Source: JAFAXD01 sp051985675
Lineage (GTDB): Bacteria > Pseudomonadota > Alphaproteobacteria > Rhizobiales > Xanthobacteraceae
Length of the DNA stretch: 64,000 nucleotides
Assembly: GCA_051985675.1 (NCBI GenBank)
Contig: JBPYFJ010000007.1
Span: forward strand, 1-64,000
Direction of reading: 5' to 3'
Position 1 is the first letter of the stretch, and each line of letters begins with the position of its first letter. The position numbers and the translations under genes are program-made. The notes below the pieces were generated by a model. It saw only the letters and a program-made list of their open reading frames with translations, searched no databases and was not told where the DNA came from. This document shows, piece after piece, positions 34,786 through 43,879 of the stretch.

Positions 34786-36660
34786 ATGAGTGCACACTAC
34801 GACGTTGTGGTTATTGGAGGTGGTCACGCGGGCTGTGAAGCCGCGGCTGCAGCTGCGCGCGTGGGCGCGAGGACCGCGCTCATCACGCACCGGTTTTCGA
34901 CCATCGGCGCAATGTCGTGCAATCCGGCCATTGGCGGGCTCGGCAAGGGGCATCTGGTTCGGGAAATCGATGCGCTCGATGGGCTTATGGGCCAAGTCGC
35001 GGACCAAGGCGGCATCCAATTCCGGGTGCTGAATCGCCGAAAAGGACCGGCGGTGCGCGGGCCGCGCGCCCAAGCGGATCGCGCCTTGTACGCGCGGGCC
35101 ATGCAGCGCGCGATCGCAGCGATGCCCAATCTCGAGGTGATTGAAGGGGAGGCGGACGACCTTCGGATTGCCGGATCGGTCACGGGCGTTCGGCTGGTGG
35201 ATGGCCGCGCATTCAGCGCAGGTGCCGTCGTCTTGACCACGGGCACGTTCTTGCGCGGGCTGATCCATCTTGGCGAGCGGCAGATTCTAGCGGGGCGGGT
35301 CGGGGAGGCGCCTTCGATTGGCCTATCCGCGACGCTCGAGCGGGTCGGGTTCGCGCTTGGACGGCTCAAAACCGGTACGCCGCCGCGACTCGACGGTCGC
35401 ACGATCGATTGGGCTGCGCTTGAAATGCAGCCGGGAGATCAACCCCCTGAGCCATTTTCCGCGCTCACGGAGCGGATCGAAAACCCGCAGATCGAGTGTG
35501 CGATCACCCGGACGACCGCGGAAACCCACCGCGTGGTGCGCGCCAACGTGCACCGGTCGCCCATGTATTCCGGACAAATTCAGAGCCGCGGTCCGCGTTA
35601 TTGCCCGTCGATAGAGGACAAGATCGTCCGCTTTGGTGAGCGTGACGGGCACCAGATCTTTCTTGAGCCCGAAGGGCTCGATGATCCGACCGTGTACCCC
35701 AACGGCATCTCAACGTCGTTGCCCGAAGACGTGCAGTTGGCCTTGGTTGCGAGCATTCCGGGGCTTGAGCGTGCGCGCGTGACCCGGCCGGGATACGCCA
35801 TCGAATACGACTACGTCGATCCCCGGGAACTTCACCCGACCCTGGAAGCCAAGCGCTTGGCGGGCCTGTTTCTGGCCGGTCAAATCAACGGGACCACGGG
35901 TTACGAGGAAGCTGCCGCCCAGGGGTTGGTGGCAGGCCTCAATGCGGCGGCACGTGCCGGCCGAAGCGCGCCGATCCTGTTCGACCGATCGCAGGGCTAT
36001 CTCGGGGTCATGATTGACGACCTGGTCACGCGCGGAGTGACGGAACCCTATCGCATGTTCACGTCGCGCGCCGAGTACCGCCTGACGTTGCGCGCCGATA
36101 ATGCCGATCAGCGGCTGACCGAGCTTGGAATATCAATCGGTTGTGTCGGTTCAGTGCGGCGCCGGCACTACCGGGCCAAAATGGACGCGCTTTGCGAAGC
36201 GCGTGATTACGCACGCACGGTTTCGGTCACGCCGACAGAGGCCGATAAATATGGACTCGCGCTCAACCGCGATGGCCAGCGGAGAACCGCGTTCGATCTG
36301 TTATCCTATCCGGACTTTACGATCGCCGACGTGGCTCGCATCTGGCCGAAATTCGCTGAACTCGCGCCCGCAACTGCCGATCAACTCGAGATCGACGCGA
36401 AGTATGCGGTCTATCTTGAGCGCCAGGCCGCCGACGTAGCGGCTTATCGGCGCGACGAGGCTTTGATTGTGCCCGAGGATTTCGACTACGGCGAAATCTC
36501 CGGGCTGTCCAACGAAGTCAGGCAAAAGCTCAACGCCGCGCGCCCACGGACCTTGGGGCAGGCGGGCCGGCTTGATGGCGTGACGCCAGCCGCGCTGACA
36601 CTACTCGCGAGCCGCCTGCGGCGGAGTGAACGGACGAAACGTCGGGGCGCTCGCGGCTAG
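34786..36660 (+). CDS. mnmG: tRNA uridine-5-carboxymethylaminomethyl modification enzyme MnmG (GidA)
   Basis: FAD- and NADH-dependent partner of MnmE in wobble-uridine modification. It has 624 residues from ATG 34786; an upstream ATG at 34756 is possible but precedes the conserved start. FAD-binding motif: YDVVVIGGGHAGCEAA. Further MnmG blocks: MSCNPAIGGLGKGHLVREIDALDG, TGTFLRGLIHLG, GQINGTTGYEEAAAQG and MFTSRAEYRL. The C-terminal helical domain carries the usual GEISGLSNEVRQKL. Confidence 0.98.
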   Translation: MSAHYDVVVIGGGHAGCEAAAAAARVGARTALITHRFSTIGAMSCNPAIGGLGKGHLVREIDALDGLMGQVADQGGIQFRVLNRRKGPAVRGPRAQADRALYARAMQRAIAAMPNLEVIEGEADDLRIAGSVTGVRLVDGRAFSAGAVVLTTGTFLRGLIHLGERQILAGRVGEAPSIGLSATLERVGFALGRLKTGTPPRLDGRTIDWAALEMQPGDQPPEPFSALTERIENPQIECAITRTTAETHRVVRANVHRSPMYSGQIQSRGPRYCPSIEDKIVRFGERDGHQIFLEPEGLDDPTVYPNGISTSLPEDVQLALVASIPGLERARVTRPGYAIEYDYVDPRELHPTLEAKRLAGLFLAGQINGTTGYEEAAAQGLVAGLNAAARAGRSAPILFDRSQGYLGVMIDDLVTRGVTEPYRMFTSRAEYRLTLRADNADQRLTELGISIGCVGSVRRRHYRAKMDALCEARDYARTVSVTPTEADKYGLALNRDGQRRTAFDLLSYPDFTIADVARIWPKFAELAPATADQLEIDAKYAVYLERQAADVAAYRRDEALIVPEDFDYGEISGLSNEVRQKLNAARPRTLGQAGRLDGVTPAALTLLASRLRRSERTKRRGARG

Positions 36661-36673
36661 GGAGCCGACTATC

Positions 36674-37330
36674 GTGGCAAAATCCGGCGGGCCCGTTGCC
36701 GAGATATCCGCTGACCGCTTCCGGGCTTTGAAATTGGTCCCTGTTTCACGTGAAACAGCAGACCGGCTCGACCGCCTCGTTGATCTGGTCGTCGACCGCA
36801 CCCGGATGACCAATCTCATTGCAGCTTCGACGGTCCCGGACATCTGGATGCGGCATGTCGCCGACTCGCTGCAACTCCTGTCGCTCGCGGAGGGGCGAGT
36901 TTGGGCTGACCTCGGCTCAGGCGGCGGCTTCCCGGGTCTTGTGATTGCCTGCGCGCTCGCAGAACGTCCGGAGCACACGATCCATCTCGTTGAGAGCCGC
37001 GAAAGGAAGGCGACCTTCCTCGCGGAAGCCGCGCGGATCCTTGGTCTTCCGGCAATTGTCCACACGGCGCGGATCGAAGATATTGCGGATCAGCTCCCCC
37101 CGATCGATATTGTGACTGCGCGTGCGGTGGCGTCGCTCCCGAAACTCCTTGGCTATGTCTATCCCCTGGTCAAAAAGGGCGCTAAAGCACTGTTAATGAA
37201 AGGACAAGATGTTGAGGCAGAATTGACGCAAGCCTCTAGATGTTGGAGAATTGCAGCGCAACTCGTGCCCAGCAAGACGGATTCCGCCGGCCGCATCATG
37301 ATTGTTTCAGGCTTGGAGCGCTATCGGTAG
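36674..37330 (+). CDS. rsmG: 16S rRNA (guanine(527)-N7)-methyltransferase RsmG (GidB)
   Basis: SAM-dependent methyltransferase for G527 of 16S rRNA; its loss gives low-level streptomycin resistance in other bacteria. It has 218 residues from GTG 36674, 13 bp after mnmG, with GGGAG upstream; GTG 36626 inside mnmG is an alternative. The SAM site is VWADLGSGGGFPGLVIA, and MTARAVASLPKL-like residues follow (VTARAVASLPKLL). A parS site is embedded in codons for VSRET near residue 25. Confidence 0.96.
   Translation: MAKSGGPVAEISADRFRALKLVPVSRETADRLDRLVDLVVDRTRMTNLIAASTVPDIWMRHVADSLQLLSLAEGRVWADLGSGGGFPGLVIACALAERPEHTIHLVESRERKATFLAEAARILGLPAIVHTARIEDIADQLPPIDIVTARAVASLPKLLGYVYPLVKKGAKALLMKGQDVEAELTQASRCWRIAAQLVPSKTDSAGRIMIVSGLERYR
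36742..36757. other. parS: parS centromere site 2, inside rsmG
   Basis: A second exact TGTTTCACGTGAAACA, inside the N-terminal coding part of rsmG, where it encodes V-S-R-E-T. It lies 2.0 kb from site 1 and about 600 bp upstream of parA. Confidence 0.96.
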
Positions 37331-37357
37331 GGTCCCCAGATCGGAGACATTCGGCCC

Positions 37358-38236
37358 ATGTCCGACCCTGTTGCTGCAGCCTCGGCCGGCCCTGCGATCA
37401 CCAGCCAAGCCCCGCACTCGAGCGTGCGCGTCCTCGCAATCGCCAATCAAAAAGGCGGGGTTGGCAAAACAACCACGGCGATCAACCTCGGGACCGCTCT
37501 CGCCGCCACCGGCGAAACAGTCCTGGTTATCGACGGCGACCCGCAAGGGAATGCCTCGACCGGGCTTGGCATCGACCGGCGCAATCGGCGGTTTTCGACG
37601 TACGACGTCCTGGCTGGCGAAGCCCCAATTCGCGACGCGATGCTGCCGACGGCGGTCCCGAACCTCTACATCGTCCCCTCAACGATGGATCTCTACGGTC
37701 TCGAGCTGGAGATCAGCCAGGCGCGCGACCGTGCGTACCGGTTACGCGACGCCCTGATGCATCTCAACACCCAGCGCGAGCAGCCGCCATTCTACACCTA
37801 CGTGCTGATCGACTGTCCGCCTGCACTCAATCTTCTGACCGTCAATGCGATGGCGGCAGCAAACGCCATTCTGGTCCCCCTGCAGTGCGAGTTCTTTGCG
37901 TTGGAAGGTCTCTCGCAACTGCTCAAGACGGTTGATCAGGTCAGGGAGACACTCAATCCGGGCCTCACCATCCATGGTGTCGTGCTGACCATGTTTGATG
38001 CGCGCAACAATCTCTCGAGCCAGGTCGTGGCCGATGTGCGCGAGTTCATGGGCAAGAAGGTCTACGACACAGTGATCCCGCGAAATGTGCGCGTGTCGGA
38101 AGCGCCGTCCTACGGCAAGCCGGTGCTCGTTTATGATCTCAAGTGCCCCGGCAGCGAGGCCTACCTGCGACTTGCGACCGAGGTGATCCAGCGCGAACGG
38201 GAGCTCAAGGCGCTGCACGCGGGCGAGGCGCGCTGA
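37358..38236 (+). CDS. parA: Chromosome-partitioning ATPase ParA
   Basis: Deviant Walker-A ATPase that moves ParB-parS complexes and so segregates chromosome origins. The product has 292 residues. After a 23-residue Ala/Pro-rich tail it reads VRVLAIANQKGGVGKTTTAINL (KGGVGKT motif), then VLVIDGDPQGNAS and LIDCPPALNLLTVNA. It lies 27 bp after rsmG and 51 bp before parB. The short size without an N-terminal HTH is that of chromosomal ParA/Soj rather than plasmid type Ia. Confidence 0.97.
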   Translation: MSDPVAAASAGPAITSQAPHSSVRVLAIANQKGGVGKTTTAINLGTALAATGETVLVIDGDPQGNASTGLGIDRRNRRFSTYDVLAGEAPIRDAMLPTAVPNLYIVPSTMDLYGLELEISQARDRAYRLRDALMHLNTQREQPPFYTYVLIDCPPALNLLTVNAMAAANAILVPLQCEFFALEGLSQLLKTVDQVRETLNPGLTIHGVVLTMFDARNNLSSQVVADVREFMGKKVYDTVIPRNVRVSEAPSYGKPVLVYDLKCPGSEAYLRLATEVIQRERELKALHAGEAR

Positions 38237-38287
38237 CATCAGGGTTCGATCACAACAAGCAAACAACTTCAACAAACAGGAATTGCA

Positions 38288-39172
38288 GTGCCGATCAACA
38301 AGAGTTCTATGATGGCCGACGACGCACCACGATCACGATTGGGACGCGGCCTGGCGTCGCTGATCGGTGACGTCGGCACGGAGGCAGCCGATCGCGGGCG
38401 CGGCCAACGTCGCGTGCCGATCGAGTTGCTCAAGCCCAATCCACACAATCCGCGACGGGCTTTTCCAGAAGCCGAGCTCGACGAACTCGCGAGTTCGATA
38501 CGCGATCGCGGCATCATCCAGCCGATCGTCGTGCGGCCCAGCGGCCGCGACAGTTATGAGATAGTCGCCGGCGAGCGCCGCTGGCGCGCGGCGCAGCGCG
38601 CGAGCCTGCACGACGTGCCGGTCGTCGTCGTCGAGGTCAGCGACGGCGAGGCGCTGCAGCTCGCGATCATCGAAAACGTCCAGCGCGCCGACCTCAATCC
38701 GATCGAAGAAGCAAATGCTTATCAGCGCCTCGCCGACGAGTTTGGATACAGCCAGGACGACGTTGCCAAGACGGTCGGCAAGAGCCGCCCGCATGTTGCG
38801 AACACCCTGCGGCTTCTGCGGCTGAACAAGCCGGTGCAGCAACTGGTGATGAGCGGACAGCTCTCTGCCGGGCACGCCCGCATGCTGGTCGGCCTGGAAA
38901 ATCAGGAGATCCTGGCGCAGCAAATCATCGAGCGCGGCTACAACGTGCGGCAAGTCGAAGCGATCGCACAAGAGCGCGGCCGCGGCGGTCGCAAGCGCGC
39001 GTCCCGGCGCGGCAAAGATCCGGACACGGTTGCGTTCGAAAAACAGCTGTCCGATGCGCTTGGACTGCAGGTCAGCCTCGACGCGCGCGGCGAGGGCGGT
39101 GTGCTGCATATCCGTTACCGGAATCTCGAACAGCTGGAAGCAGTCGCCCGCAAGCTGGAGCGCGGCGACTGA
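38288..39172 (+). CDS. parB: Chromosome-partitioning protein ParB
   Basis: CTP-dependent DNA clamp that loads at parS and spreads. It has 294 residues from GTG 38288 (AGGAA upstream); ATGs at 38309 and 38312 are alternatives. The ParA-contact helix RSRLGRGLASLIGD comes first, then PNPHNPRRAFPEAELDELASSI, the CTP-binding GERRWRAAQ and IENVQRADLNPIEEA, the helix-turn-helix YSQDDVAKTVGKSRPHVANTL, and a C-terminal dimerisation domain. Two matching parS sites lie upstream. Confidence 0.98.
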   Translation: MPINKSSMMADDAPRSRLGRGLASLIGDVGTEAADRGRGQRRVPIELLKPNPHNPRRAFPEAELDELASSIRDRGIIQPIVVRPSGRDSYEIVAGERRWRAAQRASLHDVPVVVVEVSDGEALQLAIIENVQRADLNPIEEANAYQRLADEFGYSQDDVAKTVGKSRPHVANTLRLLRLNKPVQQLVMSGQLSAGHARMLVGLENQEILAQQIIERGYNVRQVEAIAQERGRGGRKRASRRGKDPDTVAFEKQLSDALGLQVSLDARGEGGVLHIRYRNLEQLEAVARKLERGD

Positions 39173-39194
39173 AGGTACCCTTCGCCGGTGTTTC

Positions 39195-40214
39195 CTAAGT
39201 CTTGGTGCGCGCCCGCATCGCAGTCGATAGCAGCGCCCGGCTTGCAATTGCATCGGCCAGATCGGTGCGACGACGCGTTTCGAGCGCCGCATCCGCCAAC
39301 AACGCGATCGCTTGTTCGATGCGCCCAGAGGTCCAGCTGCGCAGGGCGCTCTCGACCAGCTTTTCGCGCCGAAAGTTGACGCGCATGCTTCTGAGCACTT
39401 CGCCGAGAGACGTCCCGGCTTCTATCTCGAGCCTTGCGCGATGAAGCTGTGCGCCGTAACGCAGCGCGTTGCCGACGATGACGGACGCCGGCGTGCCCGC
39501 GGCGCGTGCTTTCGCGAATTGTTGCTCAACGTCGCGCGGTTGGCCCGCGAACGCCGCGTCGGCAATCCCGTCGAATGCGAGCGCAGCCGCGTCGGCAACA
39601 ACTGCAAGAATATCCTCGACATCGACGTGGCCAGTGCTGCCCGCATAGAGCGCCAGCTTGCTCAACTCGCTGCGCGATGCGAGACGATCACCGCCCAGCG
39701 ACGATATCAGCAAGGCGCGGGCCTCCGGCGCAATTGAAAGCTTCGCCTCGCGCATTTCTTCGTCGATCAGGCGTCCGAGATCGCGCTCAGCGTCCGCGTA
39801 ACACGCGATAGCGGCGACGACCGCGGCGCGCTCGCACATCGTTCGCAACGGTGCGCTGCGCCCTAGATCTCCAGCCTCGATCACGACTCGACAGTCGGCG
39901 GCGGGCGGCGCTGCGATCAGCTTTTCGACCGCCGCGACAAAGCTTCGGCCTCCGGCGCGCACCCACACGGCCCGCCGGCCTCCGAACAATGGAATCGTAT
40001 GGGCCTCTTCGACGAGGCGATCCGGTGTGTCGGCAAGGCTGTCGCCCTCAAGGCGCGCGAGCGCAAACGGATCGTCAGGATTGTCGACCGCGCGGCTAAT
40101 GAGCGCCTGAGCGCGCTCACGTACGAGTCCCGCATCGGGGCCAAAAATGAGCGCGATCGGTTGCTTTCCGCGCGCCAAAAACGACTCGAATTCAGAGCTT
40201 TTAAGCGCAACCAT
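39195..40214 (-). CDS. holA: DNA polymerase III delta subunit
   Basis: Clamp-loader subunit that opens the beta clamp. The product has 339 residues. The N-terminus (ALIFGPDAGLVRERAQAL) and the three-domain AAA+-like organisation without a functional Walker A are typical of alphaproteobacterial HolA; overall similarity to E. coli is low, so synteny (leuS-lptE-holA) carries part of the call. It converges on parB with 22 bp between the stops and lies 30 bp after lptE. Confidence 0.93.
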   Translation of the reverse strand: MVALKSSEFESFLARGKQPIALIFGPDAGLVRERAQALISRAVDNPDDPFALARLEGDSLADTPDRLVEEAHTIPLFGGRRAVWVRAGGRSFVAAVEKLIAAPPAADCRVVIEAGDLGRSAPLRTMCERAAVVAAIACYADAERDLGRLIDEEMREAKLSIAPEARALLISSLGGDRLASRSELSKLALYAGSTGHVDVEDILAVVADAAALAFDGIADAAFAGQPRDVEQQFAKARAAGTPASVIVGNALRYGAQLHRARLEIEAGTSLGEVLRSMRVNFRREKLVESALRSWTSGRIEQAIALLADAALETRRRTDLADAIASRALLSTAMRARTKT

Positions 40215-40244
40215 CGAACAGAGGCTTGTGCCTTTGAAGCCGGC

Positions 40245-40787
40245 CTACGATCCAGCCACGAAGAAAGACGCCAGTCGTCCCTTGATGGTGTCTGCGACCA
40301 ACTGAGCGGCGCGATCTTCGGCGTCGCGCAGCGCGCGCGCCCGCGCGAAACGTTGCTGCTCACCGGGCGTGTCATAAGAGACGGGCGCAAAGGCTCTGTC
40401 CCTCAGAACGACCTTGCCCGTGCGCAGGTCAGTGAGATCGTACGACGCCGTGAGCGAGTAAATGTCGGTGTCCGAGCGCCCGGTCTGCAGGTCGACGCTG
40501 GTCGTCGAGCGCGTCGGCGTGACCCGAATCTTCAACGCGTGTGTCGGCGACCCGCCCCCGCCCCCGCCCTGCAGCGCAAATATGAGGTCGTTGCGCAGCT
40601 GAACCGCAATGCGCGCGTCTTCGCTTCCGGTCGCGGCGGGGATCTGCAGAATGTCGACACCTTCAAGCGCCGCCGGAACGGCCGGGCTACCGGTGACCGG
40701 CTGCTGTTGGCTATAGAGCGGCTGAAAACAGCCACCCGTCGCAGCCGCGGCCGCAAGCGCTAACACAAGACGAAACCAAAGCCCCAT
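40245..40787 (-). CDS. lptE: LPS-assembly lipoprotein LptE
   Basis: Outer-membrane lipoprotein that plugs LptD during lipopolysaccharide insertion. The product has 180 residues; the signal peptide ends ATGGC with C20 as lipidation site (the -3 residue is Thr rather than Leu, slightly unusual), followed by FQPLYS, typical of alphaproteobacterial LptE. A run of six glycines at about residues 74-79 is encoded by a C-rich repeat (40551-40569). It sits between leuS and holA, the conserved place. Its AGGGG ribosome site lies in the flank of the upstream palindromic repeat. Confidence 0.93.
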   Translation of the reverse strand: MGLWFRLVLALAAAAATGGCFQPLYSQQQPVTGSPAVPAALEGVDILQIPAATGSEDARIAVQLRNDLIFALQGGGGGGSPTHALKIRVTPTRSTTSVDLQTGRSDTDIYSLTASYDLTDLRTGKVVLRDRAFAPVSYDTPGEQQRFARARALRDAEDRAAQLVADTIKGRLASFFVAGS

Positions 40788-40796
40788 AACGTGCCC

Positions 40797-40848
40797 CTAG
40801 GGCATGACCTCGAAAGGCGGATGCCGGCTTTCGGAAAGGACCATGCCC
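40797..40848. repeat. REP-like intergenic palindrome between leuS and lptE
   Basis: Inner arms CGAAAGGCGG (40811-40820) and CCGGCTTTCG (40824-40833) pair at nine of ten positions around a 3-nt loop; outer arms GGGCATG and CATGCCC extend the stem. It starts CTAGGGCATG and closely resembles, from memory, the very abundant Rhizobiales intergenic palindrome that begins CTAGAGCATGATC. It fills nearly all of the 67-bp gap. Family membership needs a genome search. Confidence 0.6.
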
Positions 40849-40854
40849 CCATCC

Positions 40855-43488
40855 CTAGGCCACTACGTTGACGATTCTTTGAGGCACGACGATGACCCGC
40901 TTAGGTTTTTTTCCCTCAAGCGCGCGTTGGACCGGTGCTAACGCCAGGACGGCGGCTTCGATGTCGCGGCTGGGAGCGTCCCGGGCGACCGTAACATCTG
41001 CGCGTTTGCGGCCGTTGACCTGCACTGGCAGGGTTACGGTGTCCTCGATCAGCAGGGCCGGCTCGACCACCGGCCAGGGCGCCTCCGCCACCAGCCCACC
41101 ATGACCGAGCACCGCAAAACACTCCTCCGCCAGATGCGGCATCATGGGGTGGAACAGCTGCACCAGAATATCGGCCGCTTCACGGACCGCCCAGCGTAGA
41201 TCGGGCGCAATCCGGGGGGTCTCCGCCGCGGCGTTGATCGCGTCGCCGAGCGCATTGGTAAACTCGTAGATCTGGGCCACACACACGTTGAAGTGCAGCT
41301 TTTCGATCTCGTCGGAGAGGCGCGCCAGAGCGCCGTGGGCGGCCTTTCGAACCGCCGTGGCGGCCGGCCCGAACTCCGGGGGCCGCTCGGCCGGCGCGGA
41401 CGCCGCGATCTCGGCGGCGTCGCCGATCAGCCGCCACAGCCGTTGCGCAAACCGCCACGCCCCCTGAACGCCGCGCTCCGTCCAGTTGACGTCGCGATCA
41501 GGGGGTGAATCGGAGAGCATGAACCAGCGCGCCACGTCGGCGCCATACGTCTCCATGATGTCGTCGGGATCGACAGTGTTGCGCTTCGACTTTGACATCT
41601 TCTCGATCGGCCCGATCTCGACGGGCTCGCCCGTTTCGACCAGGAATGCGCGGCGCTTGTCGTCCGAGCCCTCGATTTTCACCTCCGGCGGCGCAGCCCA
41701 AGTGCCGTCTGCCTTCTGGTAGGTCTCGTGCACAACCATGCCTTGCGTGAACAAGCCGGCGAACGGCTCGTCGAGGCCGACGTGGTTCGTCACCCGCATC
41801 GCCCGGGTGAAGAAGCGGCTGTACAGCAGGTGCAGGATCGCATGCTCAATGCCGCCGATGTACTGATCGACCGGCAGCCATTCGTCGACGGCGGCGCGCT
41901 CGGTCGGCGCGGTCGTGATCCAGGGGTCGGTGAAACGCGCGAAATACCAGGACGAGTCGACGAAGGTGTCCATCGTATCGGTCTCGCGCGTCGCCGGGCG
42001 GCCGCATTGCGGACACTTGACATGTTTCCAGGTGGGATGGCGGTCGAGCGGATTTCCGGGGCGATCGAAGGCGACATCCTCGGGCAGCGTCACCGGCAGG
42101 TCGCGTTCCGGCACTGGAACGACGCCGCAATGCTCACAGTGAATGATCGGAATCGGACAGCCCCAATAGCGCTGGCGCGAAATGCCCCAGTCACGCAGAC
42201 GGAAGTTGATCTGGCGCTGCGCCACCGGCCGATTGCCGCGCGACTCCGTCTCGAGCCGCCGCGCAACCTCCTCTTTGGCCTCCGGGATGGTCATCCCATC
42301 TAGGAAACGCGAGTTGATCAGCAGTCCGTCGCCATCATAGGCCGTGTCGGTGATGACAAACGTCGCCGGGTCCTGGCCTGGCGGAGAAACCACGGGTGTG
42401 TTGCCGAGGCCGTATTTGTTGGCGAACTCAAGATCGCGTTGATCGTGCGCGGGGCAGCCGAAGATCGCTCCGGTGCCGTAATCCATCAGCACGAAGTTCG
42501 CGACGTAGACGGGCAGCTTCCAGCTGGGATCGAACGGATGAATCGCGCGCATGCGGGTGTCGAACCCGAGCTTCTCGGCCTTGTCGATCAGTTCCTGGGC
42601 GGTGCCGTGGCGCTTGCAGTCCGCGATGAACGCCGAGAGCGCCGGATTCTTCTGGGCAGCAGCGATCGCAAGCGGATGATCTGGTGAGAGCGCCATGAAC
42701 CTGGCGCCGAACAACGTGTCGTGCCGGGTCGTAAAGATGTCCAGCTCGGTTTCGCCGTTTGGCGTTGTCGCGGGATCGAGCCCGAATCGGACCAGCAGTC
42801 CCTCCGAGCGTCCGATCCAGTTCTTCTGCATCAGCCGCACTTTGTCGGGCCAGCGCTCCAGCCCGTCGAGCGCGTCCAACAAGTCCTGCGCAAAGTCGGT
42901 GATCTTGAAAAACCACTGGGTGAGCTCACGTTGCTCAACGCTCGCGCCCGAGCGCCAGCCGCGACCATCGATCACCTGCTCGTTGGCAAGCACGGTCTGG
43001 TCAACCGGGTCCCAATTCACTTTCGACTTCTTGCGCTCCACGAGGCCAGCGCGAAGAAAGTCGAGAAACATCTTTTGCTGATGCTTGTAATAGGCCGGAT
43101 CGCAGGTCGCGATCTCGCGGCGCCAGTCGAGCGACAGGCCCATCGATCTGAGCTGGGCCTTCATGGCGGCGATGTTGTCGTAGGTCCACGCCTTGGGGTG
43201 GACCTTGCGCTCCATCGCAGCGTTTTCGGCCGGCATGCCGAATGCGTCCCATCCCATCGGGTGCAAGACGTTAAAGCCTTTTGCGCGCTTGTAGCGGGCA
43301 ACGACGTCGCCCATCGTGTAATTGCGCACGTGCCCCATGTGGATGCGGCCAGATGGATACGGGAACATCTCAAGCACGTAGTAGCGCGGGCGCGGATCTT
43401 CGTTGCGGGTCGCGAAGATGCCCCGCTCGTCCCACACCTGTTGCCAACGGGCCTCAGCCTCGCGGGCGTTGTATCGCTCAGTTGCCAT
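40855..43488 (-). CDS. leuS: Leucyl-tRNA synthetase
   Basis: Class I aminoacyl-tRNA synthetase charging tRNA-Leu. It has 877 residues from ATG 43488 (MATERYNAREAEARWQ), the normal bacterial length. The HIGH-type motif is PYPSGRIHMGHVRNY, the CP1 editing domain lies at about residues 220-420, and KMSKS is present in IEKMSKSKRNTVDP. Zinc-binding cysteines are in CEHCGVVPV and HVKCPQCGRPA. First gene of the leuS-lptE-holA run. It is divergent from the DUF2171 gene. Confidence 0.98.
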   Translation of the reverse strand: MATERYNAREAEARWQQVWDERGIFATRNEDPRPRYYVLEMFPYPSGRIHMGHVRNYTMGDVVARYKRAKGFNVLHPMGWDAFGMPAENAAMERKVHPKAWTYDNIAAMKAQLRSMGLSLDWRREIATCDPAYYKHQQKMFLDFLRAGLVERKKSKVNWDPVDQTVLANEQVIDGRGWRSGASVEQRELTQWFFKITDFAQDLLDALDGLERWPDKVRLMQKNWIGRSEGLLVRFGLDPATTPNGETELDIFTTRHDTLFGARFMALSPDHPLAIAAAQKNPALSAFIADCKRHGTAQELIDKAEKLGFDTRMRAIHPFDPSWKLPVYVANFVLMDYGTGAIFGCPAHDQRDLEFANKYGLGNTPVVSPPGQDPATFVITDTAYDGDGLLINSRFLDGMTIPEAKEEVARRLETESRGNRPVAQRQINFRLRDWGISRQRYWGCPIPIIHCEHCGVVPVPERDLPVTLPEDVAFDRPGNPLDRHPTWKHVKCPQCGRPATRETDTMDTFVDSSWYFARFTDPWITTAPTERAAVDEWLPVDQYIGGIEHAILHLLYSRFFTRAMRVTNHVGLDEPFAGLFTQGMVVHETYQKADGTWAAPPEVKIEGSDDKRRAFLVETGEPVEIGPIEKMSKSKRNTVDPDDIMETYGADVARWFMLSDSPPDRDVNWTERGVQGAWRFAQRLWRLIGDAAEIAASAPAERPPEFGPAATAVRKAAHGALARLSDEIEKLHFNVCVAQIYEFTNALGDAINAAAETPRIAPDLRWAVREAADILVQLFHPMMPHLAEECFAVLGHGGLVAEAPWPVVEPALLIEDTVTLPVQVNGRKRADVTVARDAPSRDIEAAVLALAPVQRALEGKKPKRVIVVPQRIVNVVA

Positions 43489-43629
43489 AAGATTCGATGT
43501 TTTCGCGCGCTCGAAAGCGGCCGGACTAGGGCATGAAAGAAGTCGCCCGGTCAACGGGCTGGTTGCCGGCTCCGGGTGGAACCTTTGCGCGCCGCGGTTC
43601 GTTTCCCCTTTGCAGAATGGAGGCGCAAC

Positions 43630-43866
43630 ATGTTCAAAAGCCTGGACATTCAGGATCATATGGAAGTAGTCGGCTCGGACGACAAGCATGTTGGCACGGT
43701 CGATCACATGGAGGGCGCCAATCGCATCCTGTTGACCAAGGACGATCCGACTGCCGGCGGAAAGCATCACATCATCGCGATCGATTGGGTGGATTACGTC
43801 GATAACAAGATTCACCTCAACAAGCCGTGCAAGACGGCCATGAAGGAGTGGCAAACCGCGGCCTGA
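43630..43866 (+). CDS. DUF2171 domain protein
   Basis: A 78-residue soluble protein from ATG 43630 behind GGAGG (43618-43622). It reads MFKSLDIQDHMEVVGSDDKHVGTVDHMEG, a PRC-barrel-like beta fold that is the hallmark of DUF2171, and ends HLNKPCKTAMKEWQTA. The function is unknown; such proteins often appear in stress or storage regulons in Rhizobiales. It stands alone between leuS and the convergent MFS gene. Confidence 0.88.
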   Translation: MFKSLDIQDHMEVVGSDDKHVGTVDHMEGANRILLTKDDPTAGGKHHIIAIDWVDYVDNKIHLNKPCKTAMKEWQTAA

Positions 43867-43879
43867 CGCAAACAGCGGG

